Shown here: in pieces, positions 1-6,413 of the stretch
How the letters are laid out: every line of letters starts with the position of its first letter
Numbering within the stretch: position 1 is the stretch's first letter
Source: Thermaceae bacterium
GTDB lineage: Bacteria > Deinococcota > Deinococci > Deinococcales > Marinithermaceae
NCBI GenBank assembly: GCA_027023115.1
Contig: JALVWZ010000244.1
Location: 1 to 9,893, forward strand
Length of the DNA: 9,893 bases
Direction: 5' to 3'
Made by a program: the position numbers and the translations under genes
Notes under the pieces: generated by a model
Told to the model about the DNA's origin: nothing
The model's database searches: none
Seen by the model: the letters and a program-made list of their open reading frames with translations, nothing else

Positions 1-48
1 TACGGAGCGCCCTTGGCGGTCCTTGGCTCGGTAGTGAAACAGAGGCAT
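1..48 (-). CDS. PilC/GspF-family inner-membrane platform protein, N-terminal 16 codons only
   Basis: This is the start of a minus-strand gene that runs off the left edge. The ATG lies at 48-46 and the frame stays open to base 1, reading MPLFHYRAKDRQGRSV. The pattern MPxFxYRAxDxxGxxV is the typical opening of PilC/GspF proteins, the polytopic membrane platform of type IV pilus and type II secretion machines. Only 16 residues are visible, so none of the helical-bundle domains or membrane segments can be checked. It diverges from the sua5-like gene over a 31-bp gap. No clear Shine-Dalgarno sequence precedes the ATG, but a TATACT box on the minus strand (64-59) ends 10 nt before it, which would suit a very short leader or leaderless transcript. 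The family call is based on recalled N-terminal resemblance and is limited by the short length. Confidence 0.68.
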   Translation of the reverse strand, partial: MPLFHYRAKDRQGRSV

Positions 49-79
49 CTTAAAAGGTAGTATACCTTAGTGAGCGGTC
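49..79. promoter_or_regulatory. Divergent promoter region with central palindrome between pilC-like gene and sua5
   Basis: The whole 31-bp gap between two divergent start codons. At its centre AAGGTA (54-59) and TACCTT (63-68) form a perfect 6-bp inverted repeat around GTA. Minus-strand TATACT (64-59) is a good -10 box for the pilC-like gene. On the plus strand, TAGTAT (58-63) with GTGAAA (34-39, 18-nt spacer), or TACCTT (63-68), could serve sua5. The -10 candidates of both directions therefore overlap the same palindrome, so the two promoters probably compete or share a regulator. The repeat is seen directly; promoter activity is inferred. Confidence 0.45.
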
Positions 80-682
80 ATGGAACCTGAGCTGACCCGT
101 ATCGCCAACATCATTCGCCGCGGCGGAGTGGTGGCCTGGCCCACCGACACCACCTGGGGCCTGCTGGCCGCCTGCGACCAGCCAGCGGCGATTTCTCGGA
201 TTTACCAGATCAAGGGGCGTCCGCCTGACAAACCCCTGCAAATCCTGGCCGCCGACGCGGACGCAGCCGCTAGTCTGGTTGCCCGGGCGGCGCGCGACCG
301 GCGCTGGCTTACGCTCAGCCGCCGCTTCTGGCCCGGCCCCCTAACGCTGGTTGCCCCGGCGGCGGCTGGCGCGCCGCCGGCCCTGGTGTCCGCCGGCAAA
401 GTGGGCCTGCGGGTTCCCGACGACCCCGAACTGCGCGAACTGCTGCGGGAGCTGGGCGGCTACCTCGCCGCCACCAGCCTCAACCGCAGCGGCCGGCCGC
501 CGGTGACGGGCTACCGCGAGGTGCTGGAGTTTGCCGGCGAGGTGGACTATATTCGCCCGGGGCACGCCGGCAAGACCGCCTCGACAGTCTACGAGCTGCC
601 CGAAAGCAGGCTGTTGCGCCGGGGAGGCGTGAGCGCCGCCGCCATCGCCGCGGCCCTGGAGGAAGCATGGACGAACGCCTGA
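80..682 (+). CDS. L-threonylcarbamoyladenylate synthase (YrdC/Sua5 family)
   Basis: Predicted to make threonylcarbamoyl-AMP from threonine, bicarbonate and ATP in the cytoplasm, the first step of the t6A37 modification of ANN-reading tRNAs. The 200-residue protein is a single YrdC domain with the usual signatures: an early GGVVAWPTDTTWGL segment (residues about 15-28), KGRPPDKPL (about 45-53), the FWPGPLTLV core, VGLRVPDDP and SLNRSGRPP, then a C-terminal STVYEL and LLRRGGVS. It lacks the extra C-terminal Sua5 domain, so it is the short YrdC/TsaC type. The ATG has only a weak GAGCGG two bases upstream, and transcription may begin close to it. The 3' end overlaps scpB by 16 nt. Family assignment is secure; whether to call it tsaC, ywlC or sua5 is a naming choice. 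Confidence 0.93.
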   Translation: MEPELTRIANIIRRGGVVAWPTDTTWGLLAACDQPAAISRIYQIKGRPPDKPLQILAADADAAASLVARAARDRRWLTLSRRFWPGPLTLVAPAAAGAPPALVSAGKVGLRVPDDPELRELLRELGGYLAATSLNRSGRPPVTGYREVLEFAGEVDYIRPGHAGKTASTVYELPESRLLRRGGVSAAAIAAALEEAWTNA

Positions 683-1191
683 GCGAGCTGCTAGCCGTCT
701 TCTTCGCCGCGGGCAAGCCGCTGGCCGCCGCCGAGCTGGCCAAGGGGTTGGAGTTGGAAGAAGACGCCGTAATCCGCCGCGTCCAGCAACTGGAAAAGCT
801 TCTGGCCGACGGCGGTTACGGCGTAGCCCTGGAGGAAGTTGCCGGCGGCTGGCGCTTGATAGTTCACCCGCGCTTCGTCGACCGGGTACAAAAAGCCCTA
901 CGGCCGCGGCCGCCGCGCCTTTCGGCGGCGGCTTTGGAGGTGCTGGCCATCGTCGCCTACCACCAGCCCATCACCCGGCCCGAGATCGAAGCCATGCGCG
1001 GCAAGAACTCCGACGCAGTGCTCGAGGGCCTTGAAGAACGCGGCTTGGTCGAGGTCGTCGGCGAAAAGCCGGTGGTGGGCCGGCCGCGCCTGTTCGGCAC
1101 CACCCGCAAGTTCCTGGAGGTTTTCGGGCTCGGCAGCCTGGCCGAGCTGCCGCCACTGGACGAAGCCCCGCGATTGCTGCTGCGCGACTAG
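667..1191 (+). CDS. scpB: Segregation and condensation protein B (ScpB)
   Basis: Kleisin-associated subunit of the Smc-ScpA-ScpB condensin, which compacts and separates sister chromosomes. The 174-residue protein shows the expected two winged-helix units: the first at about residues 1-80, the second at about 85-160 with the family signature LSAAALEVLAIVAYHQPITR followed by a PEIEAMRG-like segment, and a GRPRLFGTT strand near residues 138-146. Length is usual for the family. A strong Shine-Dalgarno GGAGGAA (658-664) sits two bases before the ATG, inside the end of the upstream YrdC gene, with which scpB overlaps by 16 nt; the pair is probably co-transcribed. scpA, often the immediate neighbour of scpB, is not in this window. 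No missing segments or frameshifts are seen. Confidence 0.95.
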   Translation: MDERLSELLAVFFAAGKPLAAAELAKGLELEEDAVIRRVQQLEKLLADGGYGVALEEVAGGWRLIVHPRFVDRVQKALRPRPPRLSAAALEVLAIVAYHQPITRPEIEAMRGKNSDAVLEGLEERGLVEVVGEKPVVGRPRLFGTTRKFLEVFGLGSLAELPPLDEAPRLLLRD

Positions 1192-1203
1192 CCGCCGCGG
1201 GTT

Positions 1204-1218
1204 TACAATCATGAAGCC
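1204..1218 (+). promoter_or_regulatory. Candidate -10 box for leaderless comB transcript
   Basis: TACAAT (1204-1209) is a 5/6 match to TATAAT and ends 9 nt before the comB ATG at 1219. No Shine-Dalgarno sequence fits that ATG, and no convincing -35 lies 16-18 nt upstream. The arrangement matches the Deinococcus leaderless pattern, with a -10 box about one helical turn before the start codon. The box is seen; its function is inferred. Confidence 0.45.
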
Positions 1219-1947
1219 ATGCGTCTGCGCGTCGACCTGATCCCCCGCCCGCCCTACGGCGAGTCCGCCGTGGTCCTGATAGACGTCCTCCGCGCCACCA
1301 CCTCGATAACCGTGCTGCTCGAAAGGGGCGCCCGCGAAGTCTGGGTCACCTCGCGGGTGAGCGCCGCCCGCGCCTTCGCCCGCGAGGGCGACCTGCTGCT
1401 CGGTGAACGCGAGGGGATTCCGCCGGAGGGCTTTCATTACGGCACCTCGCCGCGGGAGCTGGAAAAGCTGGACGTGGCCGGCAAGAAAATCATCTACACC
1501 AGCGACAACCTGCCGGGGGCTTTGGAAAAAGTAGCACACCGCGAGCGCGTCTACCTGGCCGGCTTTCGTAACGCCGCCGCTCTACTGGACCGCCTGCAAC
1601 AGGACGAAGCGGACAGCGTAGCCGTGGTCTGCGCCGGCTTTCGCGGCGCCGAAGCCCTCGATGACGCCCTGGCGGCCGGGTTTTTGACCCGCGCCCTGCG
1701 CTTGCGCCGCGGTGACGACTTACGCCTCAGCGACGCCGCCCGCCTGGCCGCTTCATTGCTCGAGGCCTACCCGAATCCGGTGGAAGGCCTTTGGACCTCG
1801 GCCTCTGGCCGATTCTTGAACCGCCTTGGCTACGGCGACGACCTGGCGGTGGCCGCCTGGGTGGACGTCAACCGTGCCCTGCCGGCGCTCGACAAGGTCA
1901 AGAAGGTAGACGGTACGGCACTCTTCCGCTTCGTTGCCAAAGCATGA
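1219..1947 (+). CDS. ComB-family (2-phosphosulfolactate phosphatase-like) protein
   Basis: A 242-residue cytosolic protein of the ComB family, whose founding member is an Mg-dependent phosphatase that makes sulfolactate in archaeal coenzyme M synthesis. Visible family marks are VVLIDVLRATTSI near residues 18-30, a LLGEREGIPPEGFHYGTSP segment at about 60-78, and VVCAGFRGAEALDDALAAG in the second half. The segment that in textbook members reads TTNGTRAL is here YTSDNLPGAL (about residues 94-103), so a conserved Asn-Gly-Thr-Arg patch is changed. Coenzyme M synthesis is not expected in a bacterium of this kind, and no comA or comC neighbour is present, so the true substrate is unknown. The gene starts 27 nt after scpB behind a TACAAT box, and its TGA overlaps the next ATG (ATGA). 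Family likely, substrate unresolved. Confidence 0.83.
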   Translation: MRLRVDLIPRPPYGESAVVLIDVLRATTSITVLLERGAREVWVTSRVSAARAFAREGDLLLGEREGIPPEGFHYGTSPRELEKLDVAGKKIIYTSDNLPGALEKVAHRERVYLAGFRNAAALLDRLQQDEADSVAVVCAGFRGAEALDDALAAGFLTRALRLRRGDDLRLSDAARLAASLLEAYPNPVEGLWTSASGRFLNRLGYGDDLAVAAWVDVNRALPALDKVKKVDGTALFRFVAKA

Positions 1948-2678
1948 ACGATCGCATCCAGCTGCTGGGTCTGCCCCTCGACCCGGTCGATCTAGGGGGG
2001 GCGCTCGACTGGGCCGGCGCGCGTCTGAGCGGCGGAGAACCGGCGCAGATCGTCACCCTCAACCCCGAACTGGTCGTGCGCAGCCGCCGTGACGCAAAAC
2101 TGCACCGGGCAATTAGCGCCGCCGAGTTGGTCACCGCCGACGGCGTGGGAATCGTCTGGGCGGCGCGGCGGCTTTGCAACCTCGAGCTGCCGGGCCGCGT
2201 CACCGGCGTAGACCTGACCACCGCGCTGCTGGAGCACTTTGGCGAGCGGTTGCGAGTCTTTTTCCTGGGCGGCAAGCCCGGCGTAGCCGCCACGGCGGCG
2301 GCCAGGGCCGCGAGCCTTTGGAACACCAAGGTGGCCGGCGTGCAGCACGGCTATTTCGACGACGAGGAAACGGTGGTGCGTGCGGTCCGCGCCAGCGGCG
2401 CCGACCTCCTGCTGGCCGGCCTGGGAGAACGGCAGGAAACCTTTCTGCACCGCCACAAACAAGAACTGGGAGTGCCGTTGAGCATCGGCGTGGGCGGAAC
2501 CCTCGACGTGCTTTCGGGGCGGGTGCGGCGAATGCCCGCCTGGTCGCAAAGGTTGGGCCTCGAGTGGCTCCTCAGGGTTGGCGGCGACCCAAAACGCTGG
2601 CCGCGCGCCCTGCGGCTGGCGCGCTTCGTGCTGCTGGTGGAAGCGGCGCGGCGGCGCGGCGGCTGCTGCGGTCGGTAA
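1944..2678 (+). CDS. WecG/TagA/CpsF-family N-acetylmannosaminyl(transferase)-like glycosyltransferase
   Basis: A 244-residue glycosyltransferase of the GT26 family, which adds a sugar (ManNAc or ManNAcA in known members) to an undecaprenyl-linked acceptor at the inner face of the membrane during polysaccharide or teichoic acid synthesis. In order: TLNPE (about residue 34), TADGVGIVWAAR (about 63), PGRVTGVDL (about 84), FFLGGKPGVA (about 104), a GYF-containing strand, LLAGLGERQE (about 155), and the terminal SIGVGGTLDVLSG then RLGLEWLLRV block. Thr of TLNPE and Asp of ADG match residues reported as important in TagA. The ATG at 1944 is chosen because it overlaps the comB stop (ATGA) and begins at the first conserved strand; the frame stays open further upstream but that part copies comB in another frame. 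No other cell-wall genes are nearby, so acceptor and donor are unknown. Confidence 0.9.
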   Translation: MNDRIQLLGLPLDPVDLGGALDWAGARLSGGEPAQIVTLNPELVVRSRRDAKLHRAISAAELVTADGVGIVWAARRLCNLELPGRVTGVDLTTALLEHFGERLRVFFLGGKPGVAATAAARAASLWNTKVAGVQHGYFDDEETVVRAVRASGADLLLAGLGERQETFLHRHKQELGVPLSIGVGGTLDVLSGRVRRMPAWSQRLGLEWLLRVGGDPKRWPRALRLARFVLLVEAARRRGGCCGR

Positions 2679-2860
2679 AAGAAAGCACCGGACGGCACAC
2701 GAACGGCGATGGGCTTGAATAAACTGCACCGCGCATGTCCACTTTCGCCAGATGCCTGAACTGGCGACGCCCATAAACCAGCAGCTCCAAACCCACGCCC
2801 CGGACTTGAAGACATTCGCCCGGCCATCGCCGGGAGCGGTTAGGTATGGCTCGAGAGCCC
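2679..2860. other. Intergenic spacer with nested inverted repeats
   Basis: No gene was found in this part of the 264-bp spacer. It holds three inverted repeats: ATGGGC (2709-2714) with GCCCAT (2769-2774), enclosing TCGCCAG (2745-2751) with CTGGCGA (2761-2767), and farther on CCCGGC (2819-2824) with GCCGGG (2829-2834). None is followed by a T-run, so they are not classic terminators for the wecG-like gene, though they may slow or end transcription in a factor-dependent way. A folded RNA is also possible. Composition is slightly less GC-rich than the genes. Confidence 0.3.
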
Positions 2861-2942
2861 TTGACCCATAGGGGCCAACTTGCACATTTCATAGAAAAGT
2901 GGCGTTGCTTTCATTAGGTATAAGCGTAAGAATGAAGGTGTA
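2861..2942 (+). promoter_or_regulatory. Candidate promoter/operator region of the SARP-type regulator gene
   Basis: An AT-richer stretch just before the regulator. TATAAG (2919-2924) is a 5/6 -10 box; it has no recognisable -35 at 16-18 nt, which would fit an activator-dependent promoter. TTTCAT occurs at 2887-2892 and 2909-2914, exactly 22 bp (two helical turns) apart on the same DNA face. TTGACC (2861-2866) resembles a -35 but has only a poor -10 (CACATT, 2883-2888). GAAGGTG (2934-2940) is the Shine-Dalgarno sequence for the GTG at 2943. The motifs are seen; their roles are inferred. Confidence 0.35.
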
Positions 2943-5900
2943 GTGGCCGGTGAATGCAGGCTCTTGTTGCTGGGCCCGCCGCGGGTAGTTTGTGGAGAAG
3001 AAGTTTGGACTCTTCCCACCAGCCGTGGTTTGGCACTTTTCGCCTACCTGGCGGGGCGACCCGAGGGCGAAAGACGCAATCGGCTCGCTTATTTGCTCTG
3101 GAACGCACCCGAGCAAACGGCCCGTCACCGGCTGCGCCAGGAACTCTACCGCCTGCGCGGCACCCCTATCGAGAAATACATCCGCAGCGACCGCGAACGG
3201 GTCTGGCTGGAAGGATTGGCTAGCGATACCAATGAATTCGTCCAGCACGTGGAAAACGGAGCCTGGGACGAGGCCATTGCCCTGTGGCGGGGCCGTTTCA
3301 TGGAAGGTTTTGGCCTGAACCAAGCCGAGACCTTCGAAGACTGGCTGCTTATCGAACGCGAGACCTGGTGCAACCGCTACGTCTCCGCCCGCAGTCGGCG
3401 TGCTTTGGTCCGCGAAGCCGCCGGCGACCTGAGCGGCGCCAGCGAAGACTGGCGTGGGATCCTGAGCTGCGACCCTCTCAGCGAGGACGCCGTCAAGCAA
3501 CTGCTGCGACTGCTGGCAACGCTGGAGCGCTGGCAGGACGTGGAAGAGGTTCTGGGCAACTACCGTAGCGAGATGAAGGCTCGGCTCGATCTCGAGCCCG
3601 AAGCTGGGGTACTGCGCCTGTATGAACAGCTAAAAACGCGGCAACCGCCCCCGCAAACCGGCACCGCCCCGCTGCCGGAGGTTCTGGACCGGCCACCTTT
3701 GGTTGGTCGCGACCGCATCCTCAAAACCGCCTTGGAGAGTCGGCGCCCGCTACTCATAAGCGGTGCCGCCGGCAGCGGCAAGAGCCGCCTGGCTCGTGAG
3801 TTGCTGCTCAGGCTCGGGGGCGGCTTGGTGGTCGAGCACGGAGCCGCCGGCTCCTCGCTGCCCTACGCCGGCGTAATCCGCGCCCTCGACGCGGCCCTCA
3901 GCCAGAGGTCGCACCCCGACCTGGAGGCGGTCTGGCTTCGCGAGGCCGGCCGCCTGGTGCCGCATCACCTACCCGCCGCCAACCAGCCCATACGCAACGC
4001 CGCCGAGCAGATGCGCTTTTTGGAGGGCGCCGCCCGCACCCTGCTGGCGCTGGCCGGGCCCGCTCTAGTCTGGGAAGACCTGCAGTGGACCGACCCGGCC
4101 AGCCTGGAACTACTCTCCCTGCTCATTGGCCTGGCGCGGGATACCCGGCTGATAATCACGCTGCGCACGCCGTTGGAAACCGAAAAGGTTGCCGGCTGGT
4201 TAAAGAACGCCCGTGAGGGCCGTGAGCTGGTAGAGATTGAGCTACCCCCGTTGGGCGAGGACGAAGTTCACGAGTTAATCAAGATGATGGCCCATCAGCA
4301 AGCGGGGGCGCGCCTCTTCTCGCGGCGGCTCTACGCGGCTACCGGCGGCAACCCCTTCTTCGTCATCGAAACCCTGCGCCACCTCTTCGCCGGCGGTCAG
4401 CTACGCCTCAGCGACCGCGGCTGGTCCACGCCCTACGACCGCACCACCACCGACTACCGCGAGCTGCCGCTGCCGAGCAGCGTGCGTGAGGTGCTGCGAG
4501 GGCGCATCTCTTCGCTCGATGGTTCGCTACGCCGCAGCCTGCAACTGGTCGCCATGGCCGAGGAGCCCGTTAGCGCCGCCGACCTCGCCGCAGTGCTCGG
4601 GATAGGCGAGCTCGAGGCCGCCGGCCACCTGGAAGCACTGCGCGAAAAACAGCTATTGCGCGAAGAAAAGGGCGGTTACGCCGCCGCGCACGACCACCTG
4701 CGGCAATTGCTCTTGCAAACCACCCCTACTTCTCTGCCCACCTATCACCGCGCCTGGGCCCGTTCGCTCGAAGAACGCGGCGAGCTCGCCCGCAGCGCGG
4801 AGCACTGGCGCGCCGCCGGCGACCCGGCCCGCGCCGCCGCCAACCTGATAGCCGCCGCCCGCGGTCAAGCCCCCCGCAACACCCTGGCGGCGCTGGCCCT
4901 CTACGAACGGGCCGTAGAGTTGGCCGCGGCCCTACCCGAAGACGAAGCGGTCCGCGCCCGGCTGGAGCTATACGAACTACGCTTGCGCCTCGGCCGCTTG
5001 CAGGAAAGCGACCTGAAAGAGCTCGCGGAGCTGGCCGCCGCCGGCAACCCCCTCCCCCGCCTCTTGCTGGCCGAAGCCGCCCTGCAACGGGGCGACTACC
5101 AGACGGCCCGCAACGACGCCGCTTTGGGCCTGGAGCTGGCTATCGCCCTGGACGAAAAGGCCACCGCCGCCCGCGCCCACTTCCTGCTCGCCTGGATACA
5201 CTACCGCTACGGCGATCCGGAAGCACAGCTGGGCGAGCTGGAAAAGGCGCTCCGCGCCTTCGAGGAAGCGGGCGACGTAGCCGGCAGCGCCCGCACGCTT
5301 CGCAACCTGGCGGCGCTCAACTTCCGCCTCGGCCGCAAGCTCGCGGGCGACGCCCTGCAAAACCGCGCCGAGAGGCTGGCCCGCAAGGCCGGCGACGCCC
5401 TGCTGGCGCTGCGCATCCGCGCCGACCGGATAACCGGGATGTGGCTCCGCGGCGAGTACCCCGAAGCGTTGCGCCGCGCCAAGCGTCTGCTAGCCGACGC
5501 TCGCCGCCTTGGCGACCTGGGCGGCATCCTCGACGGCCTCGAGTTGGTAGGGCTGGCGCTGCACCGCCTGGGCGACAACGCCGCCGCCCTGGAACGCTTC
5601 AGCGAGTTCGCCACGCTGGCGGAGCGCTTCGGCATCGAAAAAGATCTGGCGCTGGCCCTTTCCGAACGCGCCTTGCCACTCATCGAACTGAAGAACTGGA
5701 GCGAGGCCGAAGACGACCTGAAGCGCGCCCTCGAGATCCAAACGCGCCTCGGCGACCAGGCCAAGCTGGGTCACACCTACCACACCCTCGGCTACCTCTA
5801 CCTGCGCCAGGGTGAACCGGCCCGCGCCGAAAACTGGCTCCTGCGCGCGGCCGCCCACTGGCGCGGTCGCGGCGAGAAGGGCCACCTGGCCCGCAGCCTG

Positions 5901-6167
5901 GCCCTGGCCGCCCTGGCAGCCGCCGCCCGCGGCCAGCATGAACAGGCCAAAAACCACAGCCGCGGCGCCTTCGCAGCGGCGCAGGACTGGCCGGTTGGCG
6001 TACCTGACTTGGCGGTCGTACTGGCCGTTTACGCGCAGCAGCATGACGACGAAAAAGCCGCCCTAAAGGCCCGCCAGATACTCGCGGCCACCGCCGCCAA
6101 GCTACGCGGCAAGCGCCGCAAGCTCTTTGAGCAAACCTTCGCCTACGAGCTGGCCGGGTCTTTGTGA
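2943..6167 (+). CDS. SARP/BTAD-type transcriptional regulator with AAA ATPase and TPR array
   Basis: A 1074-residue cytosolic regulator with three parts. Residues about 1-90 resemble the OmpR-like winged helix of SARP proteins (LLLLGPPRV, LPTSRGLALFAYLA, RNRLAYLLW, ARHRLRQELYRLR). Residues about 95-230 form the all-helical BTAD (DTNEFVQHVE, WRGRFMEGF, DWLLIERE, EMKARLDLEPE). Residues about 250-600 are a STAND/AAA_16-like ATPase with Walker A GAAGSGKS (274-281, Lys280), Walker B LVWEDLQWTD (375-384, Glu378/Asp379) and TGGNPFFV. The rest, to about 1060, is a TPR array (for example HTYHTLGYLYLRQGEPARAE), probably a sensor or partner surface. The GTG start has GAAGGTG five bases upstream... and the winged helix begins at once. 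Such AfsR/MalT-like proteins bind DNA directly and oligomerise in an ATP-dependent way. The signal is unknown. The two genes downstream on the same strand are plausible targets. Confidence 0.9.
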   Translation: MAGECRLLLLGPPRVVCGEEVWTLPTSRGLALFAYLAGRPEGERRNRLAYLLWNAPEQTARHRLRQELYRLRGTPIEKYIRSDRERVWLEGLASDTNEFVQHVENGAWDEAIALWRGRFMEGFGLNQAETFEDWLLIERETWCNRYVSARSRRALVREAAGDLSGASEDWRGILSCDPLSEDAVKQLLRLLATLERWQDVEEVLGNYRSEMKARLDLEPEAGVLRLYEQLKTRQPPPQTGTAPLPEVLDRPPLVGRDRILKTALESRRPLLISGAAGSGKSRLARELLLRLGGGLVVEHGAAGSSLPYAGVIRALDAALSQRSHPDLEAVWLREAGRLVPHHLPAANQPIRNAAEQMRFLEGAARTLLALAGPALVWEDLQWTDPASLELLSLLIGLARDTRLIITLRTPLETEKVAGWLKNAREGRELVEIELPPLGEDEVHELIKMMAHQQAGARLFSRRLYAATGGNPFFVIETLRHLFAGGQLRLSDRGWSTPYDRTTTDYRELPLPSSVREVLRGRISSLDGSLRRSLQLVAMAEEPVSAADLAAVLGIGELEAAGHLEALREKQLLREEKGGYAAAHDHLRQLLLQTTPTSLPTYHRAWARSLEERGELARSAEHWRAAGDPARAAANLIAAARGQAPRNTLAALALYERAVELAAALPEDEAVRARLELYELRLRLGRLQESDLKELAELAAAGNPLPRLLLAEAALQRGDYQTARNDAALGLELAIALDEKATAARAHFLLAWIHYRYGDPEAQLGELEKALRAFEEAGDVAGSARTLRNLAALNFRLGRKLAGDALQNRAERLARKAGDALLALRIRADRITGMWLRGEYPEALRRAKRLLADARRLGDLGGILDGLELVGLALHRLGDNAAALERFSEFATLAERFGIEKDLALALSERALPLIELKNWSEAEDDLKRALEIQTRLGDQAKLGHTYHTLGYLYLRQGEPARAENWLLRAAAHWRGRGEKGHLARSLALAALAAAARGQHEQAKNHSRGAFAAAQDWPVGVPDLAVVLAVYAQQHDDEKAALKARQILAATAAKLRGKRRKLFEQTFAYELAGSL

Positions 6168-6204
6168 CGCTCTTGTGACGGTAGCATTCTATGCTGCACC
6201 TGTG
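6161..6204 (+). promoter_or_regulatory. Candidate SARP-type operator and -10 box before the 61-residue gene
   Basis: TTGTGACG occurs at 6162-6169 and 6173-6180, a direct repeat with an 11-bp period that overlaps the stop codon of the regulator gene. Nine bases after the second copy comes TATGCT (6190-6195), a -10-like box that is also one arm of AGCAT-TCT-ATGCT (6183-6195). The box ends 9 nt before the ATG at 6205. Known SARP operators are direct repeats at 11-bp spacing about 8 bp upstream of the -10 box. The repeat and box are seen; binding is inferred. Confidence 0.4.
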
Positions 6205-6390
6205 ATGAAAGACGGCAGCCGCAAAACCGACGAATGGCAGGCAGAGTTACGAGTTAAACGCCAGCCTGCCGGTAAGCTGCTCATCGAGGTCGTGGACGAC
6301 GGTGGCAAACGGCTCGTCTTTTCTTCTTGGGCCTCGCTCTACGACTACCTTTCGCGCCGCTTCCCCGTGTACCGTGGCTACCTCCGCTAA
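6205..6390 (+). CDS. Small hypothetical protein, 61 residues
   Basis: I do not recognise this protein. It is short, charged and basic-aromatic, running from MKDGSRKTDEWQAELRVKRQ to a C-terminal FPVYRGYLR. The middle (about residues 10-35) reads like two beta strands, ELRVKRQP and KLLIEVVDD, followed by KRLVFSSWASLYDYLSRR, which looks like a strand and an amphipathic helix. There is no signal peptide, membrane segment or cysteine. The frame stays open upstream to 6127, but that part overlaps the regulator's coding end, so ATG 6205 is preferred; GTG 6202 is an alternative. There is no Shine-Dalgarno sequence, but TATGCT ends 9 nt before the ATG, suggesting a leaderless transcript. It sits 37 nt after the SARP gene and 81 nt before the lipoprotein gene. 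The codon pattern is GC-rich at third positions, like its neighbours, which supports it being real. Confidence 0.6.
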   Translation: MKDGSRKTDEWQAELRVKRQPAGKLLIEVVDDGGKRLVFSSWASLYDYLSRRFPVYRGYLR

Positions 6391-6413
6391 CCGGGAGCGC
6401 AACTGCCGCCCCA

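Noticed and set aside
1791..1943. An upstream extension of the wecG-like gene
   Set aside because: It overlaps comB out of frame and carries no family sequence; the ATGA overlap at 1944 gives the expected length and N-terminus.
1992..2885. A 297-codon minus-strand frame across the wecG-like gene and the spacer
   Set aside because: Most of it is antisense to a well-supported glycosyltransferase. The spacer part shows no recognisable family, so I could not support a pseudogene.
2861..2889. TTGACC as a normal sigma-70 -35 for the SARP gene
   Set aside because: At 16-18 nt spacing no -10 better than 3/6 is found (CACATT).
4700..6160. Repetitive GC-rich DNA in the second half of the regulator as tandem DNA repeats
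   Set aside because: The similarity is at the protein level (TPR helices) plus alanine- and arginine-rich codon use; no precise DNA repeat unit is visible.
6127..6204. An upstream ATG for the 61-residue gene
   Set aside because: It would lie within the regulator's coding end and read an unrelated-looking stretch; ATG 6205 has a well-placed -10 box.
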